Under the pieces are notes generated by a model. It had not been told where the DNA came from and ran no database searches. It was given only the letters and a program-made list of their open reading frames with translations. From positions 1-64,000 of the forward strand of contig CATXXF010000003.1 of NCBI GenBank assembly GCA_958403395.1: a DNA stretch of 64,000 bases, written 5' to 3'. The position numbers and the translations under genes were made by a program. This stretch comes from an uncultured Collinsella sp. GTDB taxonomy: Bacteria > Actinomycetota > Coriobacteriia > Coriobacteriales > Coriobacteriaceae. Below, piece by piece: positions 53,316 through 62,066 of this stretch (position 1 is its first letter; every line of letters begins with the position of its first letter).

Positions 53316-54155
53316 ATGGGAGCCGTCCACGTTCGCACGCCTAAGAACTTTGTGCTCGAGGAGCGCCTGGAGCGCTACGCCGATGCGATTGAGACGAACC
53401 CCGAGGCTTATGCCGGAGATTGGCGCAAGGCTTGCGCGCCAGCTGGCAGCAAGCCCTTCGAACACCTTCACCTGGATCTTGGTTGTGGCAAAGGCACCTA
53501 TCTAGTTGAGCGCGCTCGCCGTGAGCCCGAAACGCTCTTCATCGGCATGGATCAGGAGCCCATCTGCATTGCCTATGTCGCTCAGAAGATCTGTGAGCAG
53601 GAGTTGCCCAACGCACTCGTCCTGCCCCGAGGCACCGCATCGCTGCCGCAGCTGTTTGCCGCAGGCGAGCTCGATGCCATCACCGTTAACTTTCCCACGC
53701 CGCAGCCCAAGGCCAAGTACGCCAAAAAACGACTCGTCCATGTCGACCATCTGATGCTCTATCGCCCGCTCTTTTCAGCCGGCGCCACCGTCACGCTGCG
53801 AACCGACAGCAAGCCATTGCGCGACTACGCCCTGGGGCAGTTTGCCGCGGCCGGCTACGGCACGCTTTGGGTTAGTGACGACGTCCGCCGCGACCATCCC
53901 GAGCACCCCGAGACCGAATATGAATGCCGCACGCGCGAGATGGGTGCCGCCGTCTATGGCATTTGCGCCACACCCGGCGCGCAGCCCAGCGATGAACAGC
54001 TCGCGGCGGGCCGCGCGCAGGAGCAAAGCCTTGCCTGCTACCTGCCCGAAAACCTCGATGCGCTCACCTATATACCTCTGGGCATGGAAGAAGCCGTCGA
54101 GAACTTTAGAAACCGCGCCCGCAAAGGCAAGAAGCGCCTGCCGCAAGAGTCCTAG
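53316..54155 (+). CDS. trmB: tRNA (guanine46-N7)-methyltransferase, divergent
   Basis: A 279-residue TrmB-family protein that transfers methyl from SAM to N7 of guanine 46 in tRNA. SAM site LDLGCGKGTYLVE (about 53-65); ETLFIGMDQEP follows. The catalytic/tRNA-contact motif, usually FPDPWPK, reads NFPTPQPKAKYAKKRL, so the conserved Asp and Trp are replaced. The late TEYE motif (PETEYECRTREMG) is kept. The C-terminal 60 residues, with ENLDALTYIPLGMEEA, are extra. SD AAGGAGCCTC. Activity should be tested because of the changed motif. Confidence 0.85.
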   Translation: MGAVHVRTPKNFVLEERLERYADAIETNPEAYAGDWRKACAPAGSKPFEHLHLDLGCGKGTYLVERARREPETLFIGMDQEPICIAYVAQKICEQELPNALVLPRGTASLPQLFAAGELDAITVNFPTPQPKAKYAKKRLVHVDHLMLYRPLFSAGATVTLRTDSKPLRDYALGQFAAAGYGTLWVSDDVRRDHPEHPETEYECRTREMGAAVYGICATPGAQPSDEQLAAGRAQEQSLACYLPENLDALTYIPLGMEEAVENFRNRARKGKKRLPQES

Positions 54156-54220
54156 GGGCTTCTGATGGTCGCGGCGTCGACAAACAAGCACAAATAGGCG
54201 CCAGCGAACGGCCTTCATAC

Positions 54221-54343
54221 CTAAGTGAGTAGACTTTTTTGCAATAGCCAAGCACAACCCGCATAACGAAAACTAAAACCGCAGGTAGATCCCTTGCGCA
54301 AAAGCCATGTGCTCGCGATATCGCAAAAAGTCTACTCACTTAG
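54221..54343. repeat. 123-bp inverted-repeat element (MITE-like)
   Basis: Terminal arms CTAAGTGAGTAGACTTTTTT(GC) (54221-54242) and its complement (54323-54343) match except for one extra T. The 80 bases between are less GC-rich than neighbours and code for nothing. It lies between trmB and the helicase gene. No target-site duplication was obvious. Confidence 0.7.
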
Positions 54344-54464
54344 CTGGCAACTGCACCAAACAGCTGGACAGAACGCCCATTTCCTGCATTTTCTCGCGCG
54401 CTGGCACCCCGCGCCGCCGCTACGCCATAATAGTTGGCGGACAAACGCGAGAGAAAGCAACCAC

Positions 54465-57146
54465 ATGGCACAGACCACGACAGATACTTCCGCCAGCACC
54501 GTTTCCGGCGCCGGCGCCGCCAGCTCGTTCTCGGGCGGCACGGGGACCGAAGCCGAATTCGGCTCACTCGGTGCGCTCTCCCCCACCTGGTGGGAGCCCG
54601 AGGACGGCAGCGAGCCCGAACCGTGGCTCACGCCCGACCAGGCCTTCGAACGCTTCTTTGAATGGACGAGCAATCGCGGTATTGAGCTGTGGGACCACCA
54701 GGAAGAGGCCCTCATGGATCTAGCCGCCGGTGACCATGTCATTTTGGGAACACCGACCGGATCGGGCAAGTCGCTTGTCGCGCTGGGCATGCTCTTTATG
54801 GGCATGGCGCAGGGCAAGCGCTGCTACTACACGGCTCCCATCAAGGCTCTGGTCAGCGAGAAGTTTTTCGACCTTGTGCAGGTGCTCGGCCGCGATAACG
54901 TAGGCATGATCACCGGCGACACGCATATCAACACCAAGGCACCCGTCATCTGCTGCACGGCAGAGATCCTTGCCAACGACGCACTGCGCGAGGGCGAAGA
55001 TGCCGACGTGGGCTGCGTGGCCATGGACGAGTTCCACTACTTTGCCGACCCCGACCGCGGTTGGGCCTGGCAGGTGCCGCTGCTCACCCTGCCCCACACG
55101 CAATTTATGCTCATGAGCGCCACGCTCGGCGATGTCACTGCCATCGCCGCCTCACTCGAGGAACACACCGGCGCTGCTTGCGACTTGGTCGTCGATGCCC
55201 CGCGTCCTGTTCCGCTGAGCTACGACTATGTGACGACCTCCCTCGAGGGCACGGTCGAGCTCGCCATGCGCCGTGGAGAGGCCCCGCTCTATATCGTGCA
55301 CTTTAGCCAGGACGCCGCCCTTGCGACGGCGCAATCCCTCGCCAACTTTGGCATTGCCAGCAAGGAGCAGCGCGAGGCTATTAAGGAAGCCGCCAAAGGC
55401 ACGAGCTTCTCGACGGCCTTCGGCAAGATCCTCAAGCGCTTGCTTAGCTGCGGCGTCGGCGTGCACCACGCCGGTATGCTGCCGCGCTATCGCCTACTGG
55501 TCGAGCGCCTGGCACAGCAGGGCCTACTGCCCGTCATTTGCGGCACCGATACACTCGGCGTCGGCATCAACGTGCCCATCCACACCGTGGTCCTCACCGC
55601 GCTCACCAAGTTCGACGGTTACAAGATGCGTCGTCTGCGCGCCCGCGAGTTCCATCAGATTGCCGGTCGCGCCGGCCGCTCGGGCTTCGATACCGAGGGC
55701 ATGGTCATCGCCGAGGCCCCGGAGCACGAGATCGAGAACGCCAAGCTCATGGCCAAGGCGGGCGACGACCCCAAGAAGCTCCGCAAGATTAAAAAGAAGA
55801 AAGCCCCCGAGGGCTTTGTCACCTGGAACAAGCAGACCTTTGAGCGCCTGATCGAGACGCAGCCCGAAACGCTCAAGCCGCGCCTGCGCATCACGCACTC
55901 CATGGTGATTAGCGTGGTCGAGCAGGGCGGCGACGCCCGTGCCCGCGTACACGACCTCATCGAGACAAGCCTGCAGACCCCCGAGGAAAAGGCCAAGCTC
56001 GAGGTTCGCGCCGACGAGATCTTCGCCACGCTCATCGATTCCGGCGTCGTCGTTCGCACCGAGGTGCCGCCCGCACCCGACGCCCCGACTGGCGCCGCAC
56101 CAGACATCGACTATGCACTGACGGTCGATCTGCCCGAGGACTTTGCGCTCGACCAGCCACTCTCGCCGTTTTTGCTTGCCGCGCTGGAGCTGCTCGACCC
56201 CGAGAGTGAGACCTATACCATGGACCTCATCTCGATGGTCGAGGCTACGCTCGAGGACCCCAAGCAGGTATTGCGCGCACAGGAGCGCGCCGCGCGCGAC
56301 CGCGCGATGGCCGAAATGAAGGCTGACGGCGTCGAATATGAGGAACGCCTGGAGCGCATCCAGGATGTCACCTACGAAAAGCCGCTCGAGGACCTGCTCG
56401 ATGCCGCCTTCGACAAGTACTGCCAGGAAGTACCCTGGGCAAACGACTACCAGCTCTCTCCCAAGAGCGTTCTGCGCGATATGCTGGAGAGCGCGAGCGA
56501 TTTTAAGGGCTATATCCAAAAGCTTGGCATCGCCCGCTCCGAGGGCATTCTGCTGCGTTACCTAGCCGAGGCCTACCGTTCTCTCGATCGCACCGTTCCC
56601 ATTGAGAAGCGCGATGAGCGCTTGCGTGACATCATTTCGTGGCTCGGCTTTGTGGTGCGCTCGGTCGACTCGAGCCTGGTGGACGAGTGGGAGAACGCCG
56701 GCAACCCCGCTGCACTCGACGCCGCACCGCCGCAGGGCATCGACGAGGTCGTTGCGGACCGTCGCGGCTGCACGCTGTTGGTGCGCAACGCACTCTTCCG
56801 CCGCGTGACCCTTGCCGCCCGCGAGCACGTTCGCGACTTGGGCGAGCTCGATGAGGACTGGGGCATGAGCGAGGTCCGCTGGCAAAGGGCGCTCGACGCC
56901 TATCACGAGCAACACGAGGAAATCCTCACCGACGGAGATGCCCGCAGTGCCGCGATGTTTTCCATCGATGAATCCGACGAGAAGACCGATCACGTGTGGC
57001 ACGTGCACCAGATCTTTGCCGACGAAGATGGCGACCACGATTTTGGCATCATGGGCGATGTCGATCTGGACGCCACGCAAGACGGCGGCGAGGTCATCTT
57101 CAAAAACTACCGTGTCGGCTTTATCGAGGACCTGCTCGAGAACTAG
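54465..57146 (+). CDS. Ski2-like/DUF3516 DEAD-box helicase
   Basis: An 893-residue superfamily 2 helicase. Motifs: Q/I GTPTGSGKS (about 90-98), motif II MDEFH, SATLGD, motif VI QIAGRAGRSG, with a hydrophobic HHAGMLPRYR in motif IV-V region; the C-terminal part matches DUF3516 of Actinobacteria helicases (RNALFRRVTLAAREHV, WRALDA-like WQRALDAYHEQHE, VWHVHQIF). The N-terminal 60 residues are Ser/Thr/Ala-rich and acidic. It likely unwinds RNA in turnover. ATG 54465 has GAGAGAAAG; the open frame upstream crosses the repeat and is rejected. Confidence 0.9.
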   Translation: MAQTTTDTSASTVSGAGAASSFSGGTGTEAEFGSLGALSPTWWEPEDGSEPEPWLTPDQAFERFFEWTSNRGIELWDHQEEALMDLAAGDHVILGTPTGSGKSLVALGMLFMGMAQGKRCYYTAPIKALVSEKFFDLVQVLGRDNVGMITGDTHINTKAPVICCTAEILANDALREGEDADVGCVAMDEFHYFADPDRGWAWQVPLLTLPHTQFMLMSATLGDVTAIAASLEEHTGAACDLVVDAPRPVPLSYDYVTTSLEGTVELAMRRGEAPLYIVHFSQDAALATAQSLANFGIASKEQREAIKEAAKGTSFSTAFGKILKRLLSCGVGVHHAGMLPRYRLLVERLAQQGLLPVICGTDTLGVGINVPIHTVVLTALTKFDGYKMRRLRAREFHQIAGRAGRSGFDTEGMVIAEAPEHEIENAKLMAKAGDDPKKLRKIKKKKAPEGFVTWNKQTFERLIETQPETLKPRLRITHSMVISVVEQGGDARARVHDLIETSLQTPEEKAKLEVRADEIFATLIDSGVVVRTEVPPAPDAPTGAAPDIDYALTVDLPEDFALDQPLSPFLLAALELLDPESETYTMDLISMVEATLEDPKQVLRAQERAARDRAMAEMKADGVEYEERLERIQDVTYEKPLEDLLDAAFDKYCQEVPWANDYQLSPKSVLRDMLESASDFKGYIQKLGIARSEGILLRYLAEAYRSLDRTVPIEKRDERLRDIISWLGFVVRSVDSSLVDEWENAGNPAALDAAPPQGIDEVVADRRGCTLLVRNALFRRVTLAAREHVRDLGELDEDWGMSEVRWQRALDAYHEQHEEILTDGDARSAAMFSIDESDEKTDHVWHVHQIFADEDGDHDFGIMGDVDLDATQDGGEVIFKNYRVGFIEDLLEN

Positions 57147-57163
57147 CCGACCATACTGGAACG

Positions 57164-57203
57164 AAGCGGGGCCGCTGGCAACATCGCCAGCGGCCCCGCT
57201 TTG
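57164..57203. terminator. Bidirectional terminator, helicase/DUF2130
   Basis: A perfect 16-bp stem (57164-57179 with 57186-57201, AAGCGGGGCCGCTGGC) with a 6-base loop, shared by the convergent helicase and DUF2130 genes. Confidence 0.8.
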
Positions 57204-57219
57204 CGCTATACGCTATGCC

Positions 57220-58977
57220 CTACTCGGCATCCTCGACCTCATATGAATCCGCCTCGGCGGGCTCATCGTTTATCTCCGTCGCAGCCCCACGCGCCTCATC
57301 AAACGCCGCCTTCATGGTCTTGTTACCCCAGGTGAGCTTGCGAATGGTAAGATCGTCGGCCTTCTTGTTGGCTAGGCGCAGATTGTTCTCGGAGGACAGC
57401 AACGCCTCCTTGGTTTTCTGCAGATGGCTAATCGTCTTGTCGATCTCATCGATCGCCGTTTGGAACTTACGGCTCGCGATCTCGTAGTTGCGGCCGAAGT
57501 CGTTCTTGAACTTTTCCATCTTGGCTTCGAAGTTCGTGACGTCGATATTCTGCTGTTTGTACTCCGCCAGCTCCTGCTTATAGCGAAGCGAACCCATGGC
57601 GGCGTTGCGAAGAAGCGTAATCATGGGAATGAAAAACTGCGGACGAATCACGTACATCTTCTCGTAGCGATAGCTCACGTCCACGATGCCGGCATTGTAA
57701 AGCTCGCTCTCGGGCTCGAGCAGCGTGCAGAGCACCGCGTACTCACAGCCTTTTTGGCGACGATCGTGATCGAGTTTCTTAAAGAAGTCCTCATTTTTAT
57801 GCTTGGTCGCGGTCTCGTCGTTCTCGTTTTTCATCTCGAACATAATCGAAATGACCTCGTTGCCGCTCGCGTCGCACTCGCGGAAGATAAAGTCGCCCTT
57901 GGTGCCCTCGGACGCATCGTTATCCTTCTCGAAGTACGCGTTAGGAAACGCCGTCATGCGCAGACGGTTAAACTCGGTCTCGCAGTGCTGCTCAAGCGAC
58001 TCGCCCACCATCTTGGTGGACAGACGAATCTTCATTTCCTTAAGGCGCTCAATCTCTTCGTCCTTGTAGCGGATCAACTCGTCGCTCACACGCTTGGCCT
58101 GCGCAAGCTCAAGCTCGTGGGCTGCCTTGGCCTGTTCCTCGCGAGAATCGCGCACCGCCAGCTCGCTCGTCAGTTTGGCACGCGCCTCATCACGCTCACG
58201 CTCCGCCGCGGCGACCGCCTCCGATAGGTTCATTTTGGCCGTCAGCTCCTGTTCGCGCAGCTGGGCACGCAGGCCCTCGGCCTCTTGCTCGGACTGAGCC
58301 TTTGCGGCGGAAAACTTCTCTTGTACCTTCGCGCGATAGTCAGCAAGCGCGCGCTCGGCCTCGCTGCGAGCGGCATCGAGCTCACGCTGCGACTCTGCCG
58401 CGGCAGCGGCAAGCGCCATCTCCTGGGCCTTGTCCGCAGCGGAGAGCTTTGCCTGTAGCTCAGCAATCTGAGCGTCGCGGGCGGACAGATCGTTTTGAGC
58501 AGCATTGCGCGCCGCCGCCTCGGCAAGTTTGGCTTCGTCATCCTTGCGTCCCAGCTGCGCGCGCAGGTTGTCAATCTCACGCTGGAGCTCTGCGTTTTCC
58601 TTCTGCGCATCCGCACGGGCCTCAACCGCCGCGCGCTGGCTTGCGCTCTCGCGCTCCGTGGCAGCGCCCTCGAGCTTGGCGCGCAGCTCGGCAAGCTCGG
58701 CATCGCGCTTGGCAACCTCTTGTGCCAGCTGCTGAGCTGCAGCATTCTTCTGCTCGACAAGCTGAGCATTGCGCTGAGACTCTGCCTTTTGCAAGGCAGC
58801 CGTCGAACGAGAGCGCTCAAGTTCCAGCGCCTGCTCGCCCTCGCGCTGGACTGCCTTCACGCGCTCATCCAGGTCGCGCGAAAACTCAGCATCGCGCACC
58901 TGCTTGACGATATCCGCATAGCCGGACGCATCGACCTTAAACACTTCGCCACAATGCGGGCACTTGATCTCATTCAT
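57220..58977 (-). CDS. DUF2130 domain protein with long coiled coil
   Basis: A 585-residue protein with an N-terminal zinc knuckle-like CPHCGEVFKV, then a coiled coil of about 300 residues rich in Glu/Ala/Gln heptads (30-330), then a DUF2130 domain (about 340-500: FEMKNENDETATKHKNEDF, LDHDRRQKGCEYAVLCTLLE, DVSYRYEKMYVIRPQFF), and a helical tail. Some DUF2130 proteins are annotated as restriction-endonuclease-like, and EMK here could be the core; its role is not proven. Single gene, SD GAGGAG. Confidence 0.85.
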   Translation of the reverse strand: MNEIKCPHCGEVFKVDASGYADIVKQVRDAEFSRDLDERVKAVQREGEQALELERSRSTAALQKAESQRNAQLVEQKNAAAQQLAQEVAKRDAELAELRAKLEGAATERESASQRAAVEARADAQKENAELQREIDNLRAQLGRKDDEAKLAEAAARNAAQNDLSARDAQIAELQAKLSAADKAQEMALAAAAAESQRELDAARSEAERALADYRAKVQEKFSAAKAQSEQEAEGLRAQLREQELTAKMNLSEAVAAAERERDEARAKLTSELAVRDSREEQAKAAHELELAQAKRVSDELIRYKDEEIERLKEMKIRLSTKMVGESLEQHCETEFNRLRMTAFPNAYFEKDNDASEGTKGDFIFRECDASGNEVISIMFEMKNENDETATKHKNEDFFKKLDHDRRQKGCEYAVLCTLLEPESELYNAGIVDVSYRYEKMYVIRPQFFIPMITLLRNAAMGSLRYKQELAEYKQQNIDVTNFEAKMEKFKNDFGRNYEIASRKFQTAIDEIDKTISHLQKTKEALLSSENNLRLANKKADDLTIRKLTWGNKTMKAAFDEARGAATEINDEPAEADSYEVEDAE

Positions 58978-59071
58978 AGCAGCTCCTCGATGGACGCAAA
59001 TTTCAACCGCCTACACTCTACCGCGCCGCACGGACAAAAAAGGCGCCGCCGCCATAATGGCAACGGCGCCA

Positions 59072-59110
59072 GAACCGCCACAAAGGTGCCTGTCCCCTTT
59101 GTGGTGGTTC
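59072..59110. repeat. GGGACAGG-loop hairpin
   Basis: Arms of 15 bases (59072-59086 with 59096-59110, GAACCGCCACAAAGG) with one mismatch; the loop strand reads TGCCTGTCC, the complement of GGACAGGCA. The same core lies in 44903-44935. It follows the metallophosphoesterase stop codon and could end that transcript. Confidence 0.75.
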
Positions 59111-59115
59111 GAGAA

Positions 59116-59661
59116 TTACAGTCCAAAAAAGTCGAGGATTTGATCGCGGCTTACGGGCCTGTACTCGTTGGCATCGAGACCGACATCGTAGCGAAAGATA
59201 GGGCGCTCGCGATCGCGGTTGCGCGCGTTGGTGCGGTCTCCCCTGCTGTGGATATGCCCGTGCAGCATGATGGCGCCACGCGCCTTACCGTTCCAGCTGA
59301 GCATGGGGTAGTGGCTCAACACCAGGCGATGGCCCTTGGCGTAACCGGGTGCGACCTCCAGATAATCGCGTACATCTTCCCAAATCTGCGGTACGTCGGG
59401 ATCTTCCCAGTCACCGTCATGGTTGCCACGGATGAGCGTTACGTTCTGACATTCGATGCGCTCGCGCAGGCGCACCGCCTCCACCAGGGGCAAACGATAG
59501 GTAAAGTCACCCAGAATATAGAGGCGGTCGTCCGCAGCAACGCACTCGTTGATAGCATCGATGACCTTGCGGTTCATCTCCTCGACCGAATCAAATGGTC
59601 GATCCATGTCGTGCAAGATATTCGTATCGCCCAGGTGCAGGTCGGCGGTAAACCACATCAT
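59116..59661 (-). CDS. Calcineurin-like metallophosphoesterase
   Basis: A 181-residue compact metallophosphoesterase. Metal motifs are plain: ADLHLGD (Asp-x-His), ILGDFT, RGNHD, LSHYP and HGHIHS. Such short proteins resemble the YfcE/MJ0936 group of phosphodiesterases; the substrate is unknown. ATG 59661 (MMWFTADLHLG) has GAGGAC nine bases upstream; the open frame to 59691 is less likely. Confidence 0.87.
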   Translation of the reverse strand: MMWFTADLHLGDTNILHDMDRPFDSVEEMNRKVIDAINECVAADDRLYILGDFTYRLPLVEAVRLRERIECQNVTLIRGNHDGDWEDPDVPQIWEDVRDYLEVAPGYAKGHRLVLSHYPMLSWNGKARGAIMLHGHIHSRGDRTNARNRDRERPIFRYDVGLDANEYRPVSRDQILDFFGL

Positions 59662-59727
59662 CGTCTCTGTCCTCATTTCGCAACGCGTCAAACACGTGCT
59701 AAGTATACAGACACAGCGATGCGGCGG

Positions 59728-59907
59728 TTAGCCAAAGAGCCCGCCGAACAGGCCGCGGCGGCGTTTGTCTTGCTTTTTCGAAGCGTCACCCTGAGTTTTC
59801 TTGTCCTGCCGTTTCCTACGGTCCTGTTCCAACTCATCGTCATCGAGCAGCATATCCCACTCAAACGGATCGTCTGTCAGATCGAACTGGTCGTCGTCAT
59901 CAAACAT
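59728..59907 (-). CDS. Small acidic/basic protein of unknown function
   Basis: A 59-residue protein with an acidic first half (MFDDDDQFDLTDDPFEWD, DDDELEQD), then a very basic Lys/Arg stretch and the end RRRGLFGGLFG. ATG 59907 has GGAGG five bases upstream; the open frame reaches 59919. It lies 18 bases after the HIRAN gene and is probably its partner. No family known. Confidence 0.6.
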   Translation of the reverse strand: MFDDDDQFDLTDDPFEWDMLLDDDELEQDRRKRQDKKTQGDASKKQDKRRRGLFGGLFG

Positions 59908-59925
59908 GGCCGCCTCCATTGCCGA

Positions 59926-60252
59926 CTAGCGGGCATCCACCACGTAGAGTCCAACGCGCACCTGATGCCACGGGCTGCGTTCGGGAGCAACCTGTTGCAC
60001 GCGGGCCTCAAATACGTCCTCGTGGCCGTAATACATCATCAAGGACAGCGGGCCGACCTCGTTTCCCGGAACATAGCCAAGTTTGGTCTTGCCATAGTAG
60101 ATCGCAACCGCCTCGGGATCATGGGGATTATCGCGCTCGGCGCACAGCGTCAGTTTATCGCCCGCTTTAAGATCGCCTAGGACCAAAGCGCCGTCGGCAT
60201 ATTGAAATCCTGCGATGTGAAACGACAGAAGAACACGTGAAGGCTCGTACAT
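59926..60252 (-). CDS. Stand-alone HIRAN-domain protein
   Basis: A 108-residue protein that is essentially one HIRAN domain: FHIAGFQYADGA, AGDKLTLCAERDNPHDPEAV and KLGYVPGNEVG. HIRAN binds 3' ends or damaged ssDNA; in bacteria it occurs alone or joined to helicases and nucleases. ATG has GGGAGTTGCT ahead. First of a two-gene unit with the acidic/basic small protein. Confidence 0.82.
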   Translation of the reverse strand: MYEPSRVLLSFHIAGFQYADGALVLGDLKAGDKLTLCAERDNPHDPEAVAIYYGKTKLGYVPGNEVGPLSLMMYYGHEDVFEARVQQVAPERSPWHQVRVGLYVVDAR

Positions 60253-60488
60253 AGCAACTCCCCTAACGGCCGGATAAACCGGTGTGTAACCTTATTGAGA
60301 AGTCTACGGTCCCGTGCGGACACAAATACATCCTGTCTGCGTCCTTCAATCGTTTGCCTCAACGCTTGCGCGACAGAACGCTTGCAGATAAGATAGGAAC
60401 ACGGATGGCACTCGTTGCCGCGGGTCTTGCCAACTCCGATACACGTTTTCATCGTGAGAAGTGGCCGTCTTCGCTTACGCGGGGGCGG
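60253..60488. other. Intergenic region, nothing firm
   Basis: No gene could be supported; a minus-strand frame running into the HIRAN gene (60177-60452) has no SD and odd composition. The HIRAN promoter should be here. Confidence 0.4.
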
Positions 60489-60572
60489 CTATTTCATTCG
60501 GCCGATAAACAGACCGAGTTCGATAGCCGCAATCAACAACGCCAATAACGAAATAACATCGCTTGCGTTCAT
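60489..60572 (-). CDS. 27-residue hydrophobic peptide, holin-like/type I toxin-like
   Basis: A 28-codon frame (ATG 60572, TAG 60491-60489) has SD AGAAGGGA nine bases ahead. The peptide begins MNASDVISLLALL, continues with a membrane-spanning stretch of about 20 apolar residues and ends GRMK. Short N-terminus, one helix and basic tail are the layout of the Firmicutes putative holin-like toxins. No antisense RNA was identified by eye. Too short for most gene finders. Confidence 0.5.
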   Translation of the reverse strand: MNASDVISLLALLIAAIELGLFIGRMK

Positions 60573-60635
60573 ACCAAATCCCTTCTAAAGGGAGTTGGCC
60601 CATCCGTGCTCCATAACAGTAGTCTAACGCAAAAT

Positions 60636-60669
60636 GCAGGTAATAGGAACACTTGTTCGTATTACCTGC
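60636..60669 (-). terminator. Hairpin downstream of the aldehyde dehydrogenase
   Basis: GCAGGTAATA and its complement (60636-60645 with 60660-60669) extend inward with GAAC/GTTC after one mismatch around a four-base loop. It lies just beyond the aldehyde dehydrogenase stop; on the minus strand ATTTTGCG follows, a weak U-run. Confidence 0.65.
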
Positions 60670-60677
60670 GCCCTTTT

Positions 60678-62057
60678 CTAATGCACAAACATGCGCACGA
60701 ACTTGTGCTTCCAGCTTGCGTAGGGCGCATACCGAAACGGCACGTCCAGCCAAGTTGCCTTGTTCACGATACTCTTCTTGTGGCTAAACGTATCGAAGCT
60801 CTCGCGTCCATGGTACTGCCCCATACCGCTCGCGCCCATGCCGCCAAAGCCCATATGGCTCGTAGCCAAGTGCATGATCGTGTCGTTGACACAGCCACCG
60901 CCAAAGGGCACGTAACGCACGAAGCGCTGCTGAACTGCGCGATCCTGACTAAAGATATACAGGGCCAGCGGCGTCGGACGATCCGTAATAAACGCTTCGG
61001 CCTCGTCTAGGCTCTCAAACGTCAGCACCGGCAAGATGGGACCGAAGATCTCCTCCTGCATCACGGCGTCATCGGGGGTCACGCCGTCCAAAATCGTCGG
61101 CTCGATCTTCAGCGAAGTCTCCCGCGCGGTGCCTCCAAGCACGACCTTATCGGGATCGATCAGCCCGCGCACGCGCGCAAAATGCTTGGCGTTGACGATA
61201 TGCCCGTAATCCTCGTTATCGAGCGGATGCTCGCCAAACATACGGCGGACCTCTTCCTTGATGAGGCCCAGCAGCTCGTCGTGCACGCGCGTATCGACCA
61301 GCAGGTAGTCGGGCGCCACGCAGGTCTGCCCCACGTTGAGCCATTTGCCAAAGGCGATACGCCGTGCCGCGACCTTCAAGTTTGCCGTCGCATCCACGAT
61401 GCAGGGGCTCTTGCCGCCCAGCTCAAGCGTCACGGGCGTGAGGTTTTTGCTCGCGAGCTCCATAACGAGCTTGCCGACCGGAACGCTACCGGTAAAGAAG
61501 ATCTTGTCCCAGCACTCATCGAGCAGCGCTTCGTTTTCGGCGCGCCCGCCCTCGACAACCGTCACCAGGCACGGATCAAATGCCTCTTCACAGATTTGCT
61601 TGAGCACCGCGCTCGATGCCGGAGCATAGGCACTCGGCTTGATGACCACGGTATTGCCCGCGGCAAGGGCGCCGGCGAGCGGCTCGAGTGTTAGCAAAAA
61701 CGGGTAGTTCCACGGAGCCATGATAAGTGTGACGCCATAGGGCACGGCTTGCGTTTTGCACACGCTCACGGCGTTAGCGAGATCGCACGGACGCAGGCGT
61801 GGACGACTCCACCGAGCCACGTGAGCGATCTGATGTCGAATCTCGGAAAGCGACGTACCAATCTCGCACATATATGCCTCGTCATGCGACTTTCCCAAAT
61901 CGGTCTTGAGTGCATGGGCAATATCGGCCTCGTGCGCCCGTACCGCATCGCGTAAACTCACGAGCGCGCGACGTCGGGCATCAACATCAAACGTAGCGTG
62001 CGTTTTAAAGTAAGTGCGCTGATCGCCGACGATGCGCGCAATTTCCTCGGTGTTCAT
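60678..62057 (-). CDS. Aldehyde dehydrogenase
   Basis: A 459-residue NAD(P)-dependent aldehyde dehydrogenase of the short, class 3-like type. Signatures: MAPWNYPFLL, IKPSAYAP, FFTGSVPVGK, LELGGKSPCIV (general base Glu), NVGQTCVAPDY (nucleophile Cys), EIFGPILPVL and NDTIMHLA near the C-terminus, with a hydrophobic or basic end as in membrane-near class 3 enzymes. It starts nine bases after the iron alcohol dehydrogenase, so alcohol is probably oxidised to aldehyde and then acid, or the reverse. Confidence 0.93.
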   Translation of the reverse strand: MNTEEIARIVGDQRTYFKTHATFDVDARRRALVSLRDAVRAHEADIAHALKTDLGKSHDEAYMCEIGTSLSEIRHQIAHVARWSRPRLRPCDLANAVSVCKTQAVPYGVTLIMAPWNYPFLLTLEPLAGALAAGNTVVIKPSAYAPASSAVLKQICEEAFDPCLVTVVEGGRAENEALLDECWDKIFFTGSVPVGKLVMELASKNLTPVTLELGGKSPCIVDATANLKVAARRIAFGKWLNVGQTCVAPDYLLVDTRVHDELLGLIKEEVRRMFGEHPLDNEDYGHIVNAKHFARVRGLIDPDKVVLGGTARETSLKIEPTILDGVTPDDAVMQEEIFGPILPVLTFESLDEAEAFITDRPTPLALYIFSQDRAVQQRFVRYVPFGGGCVNDTIMHLATSHMGFGGMGASGMGQYHGRESFDTFSHKKSIVNKATWLDVPFRYAPYASWKHKFVRMFVH

Positions 62058-62066
62058 GGCACCCTC

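Noticed and set aside
58495..60180. A 561-codon plus-strand frame over the DUF2130, phosphoesterase and HIRAN genes
   Set aside because: It crosses three well-supported minus-strand genes and the spacers between them.
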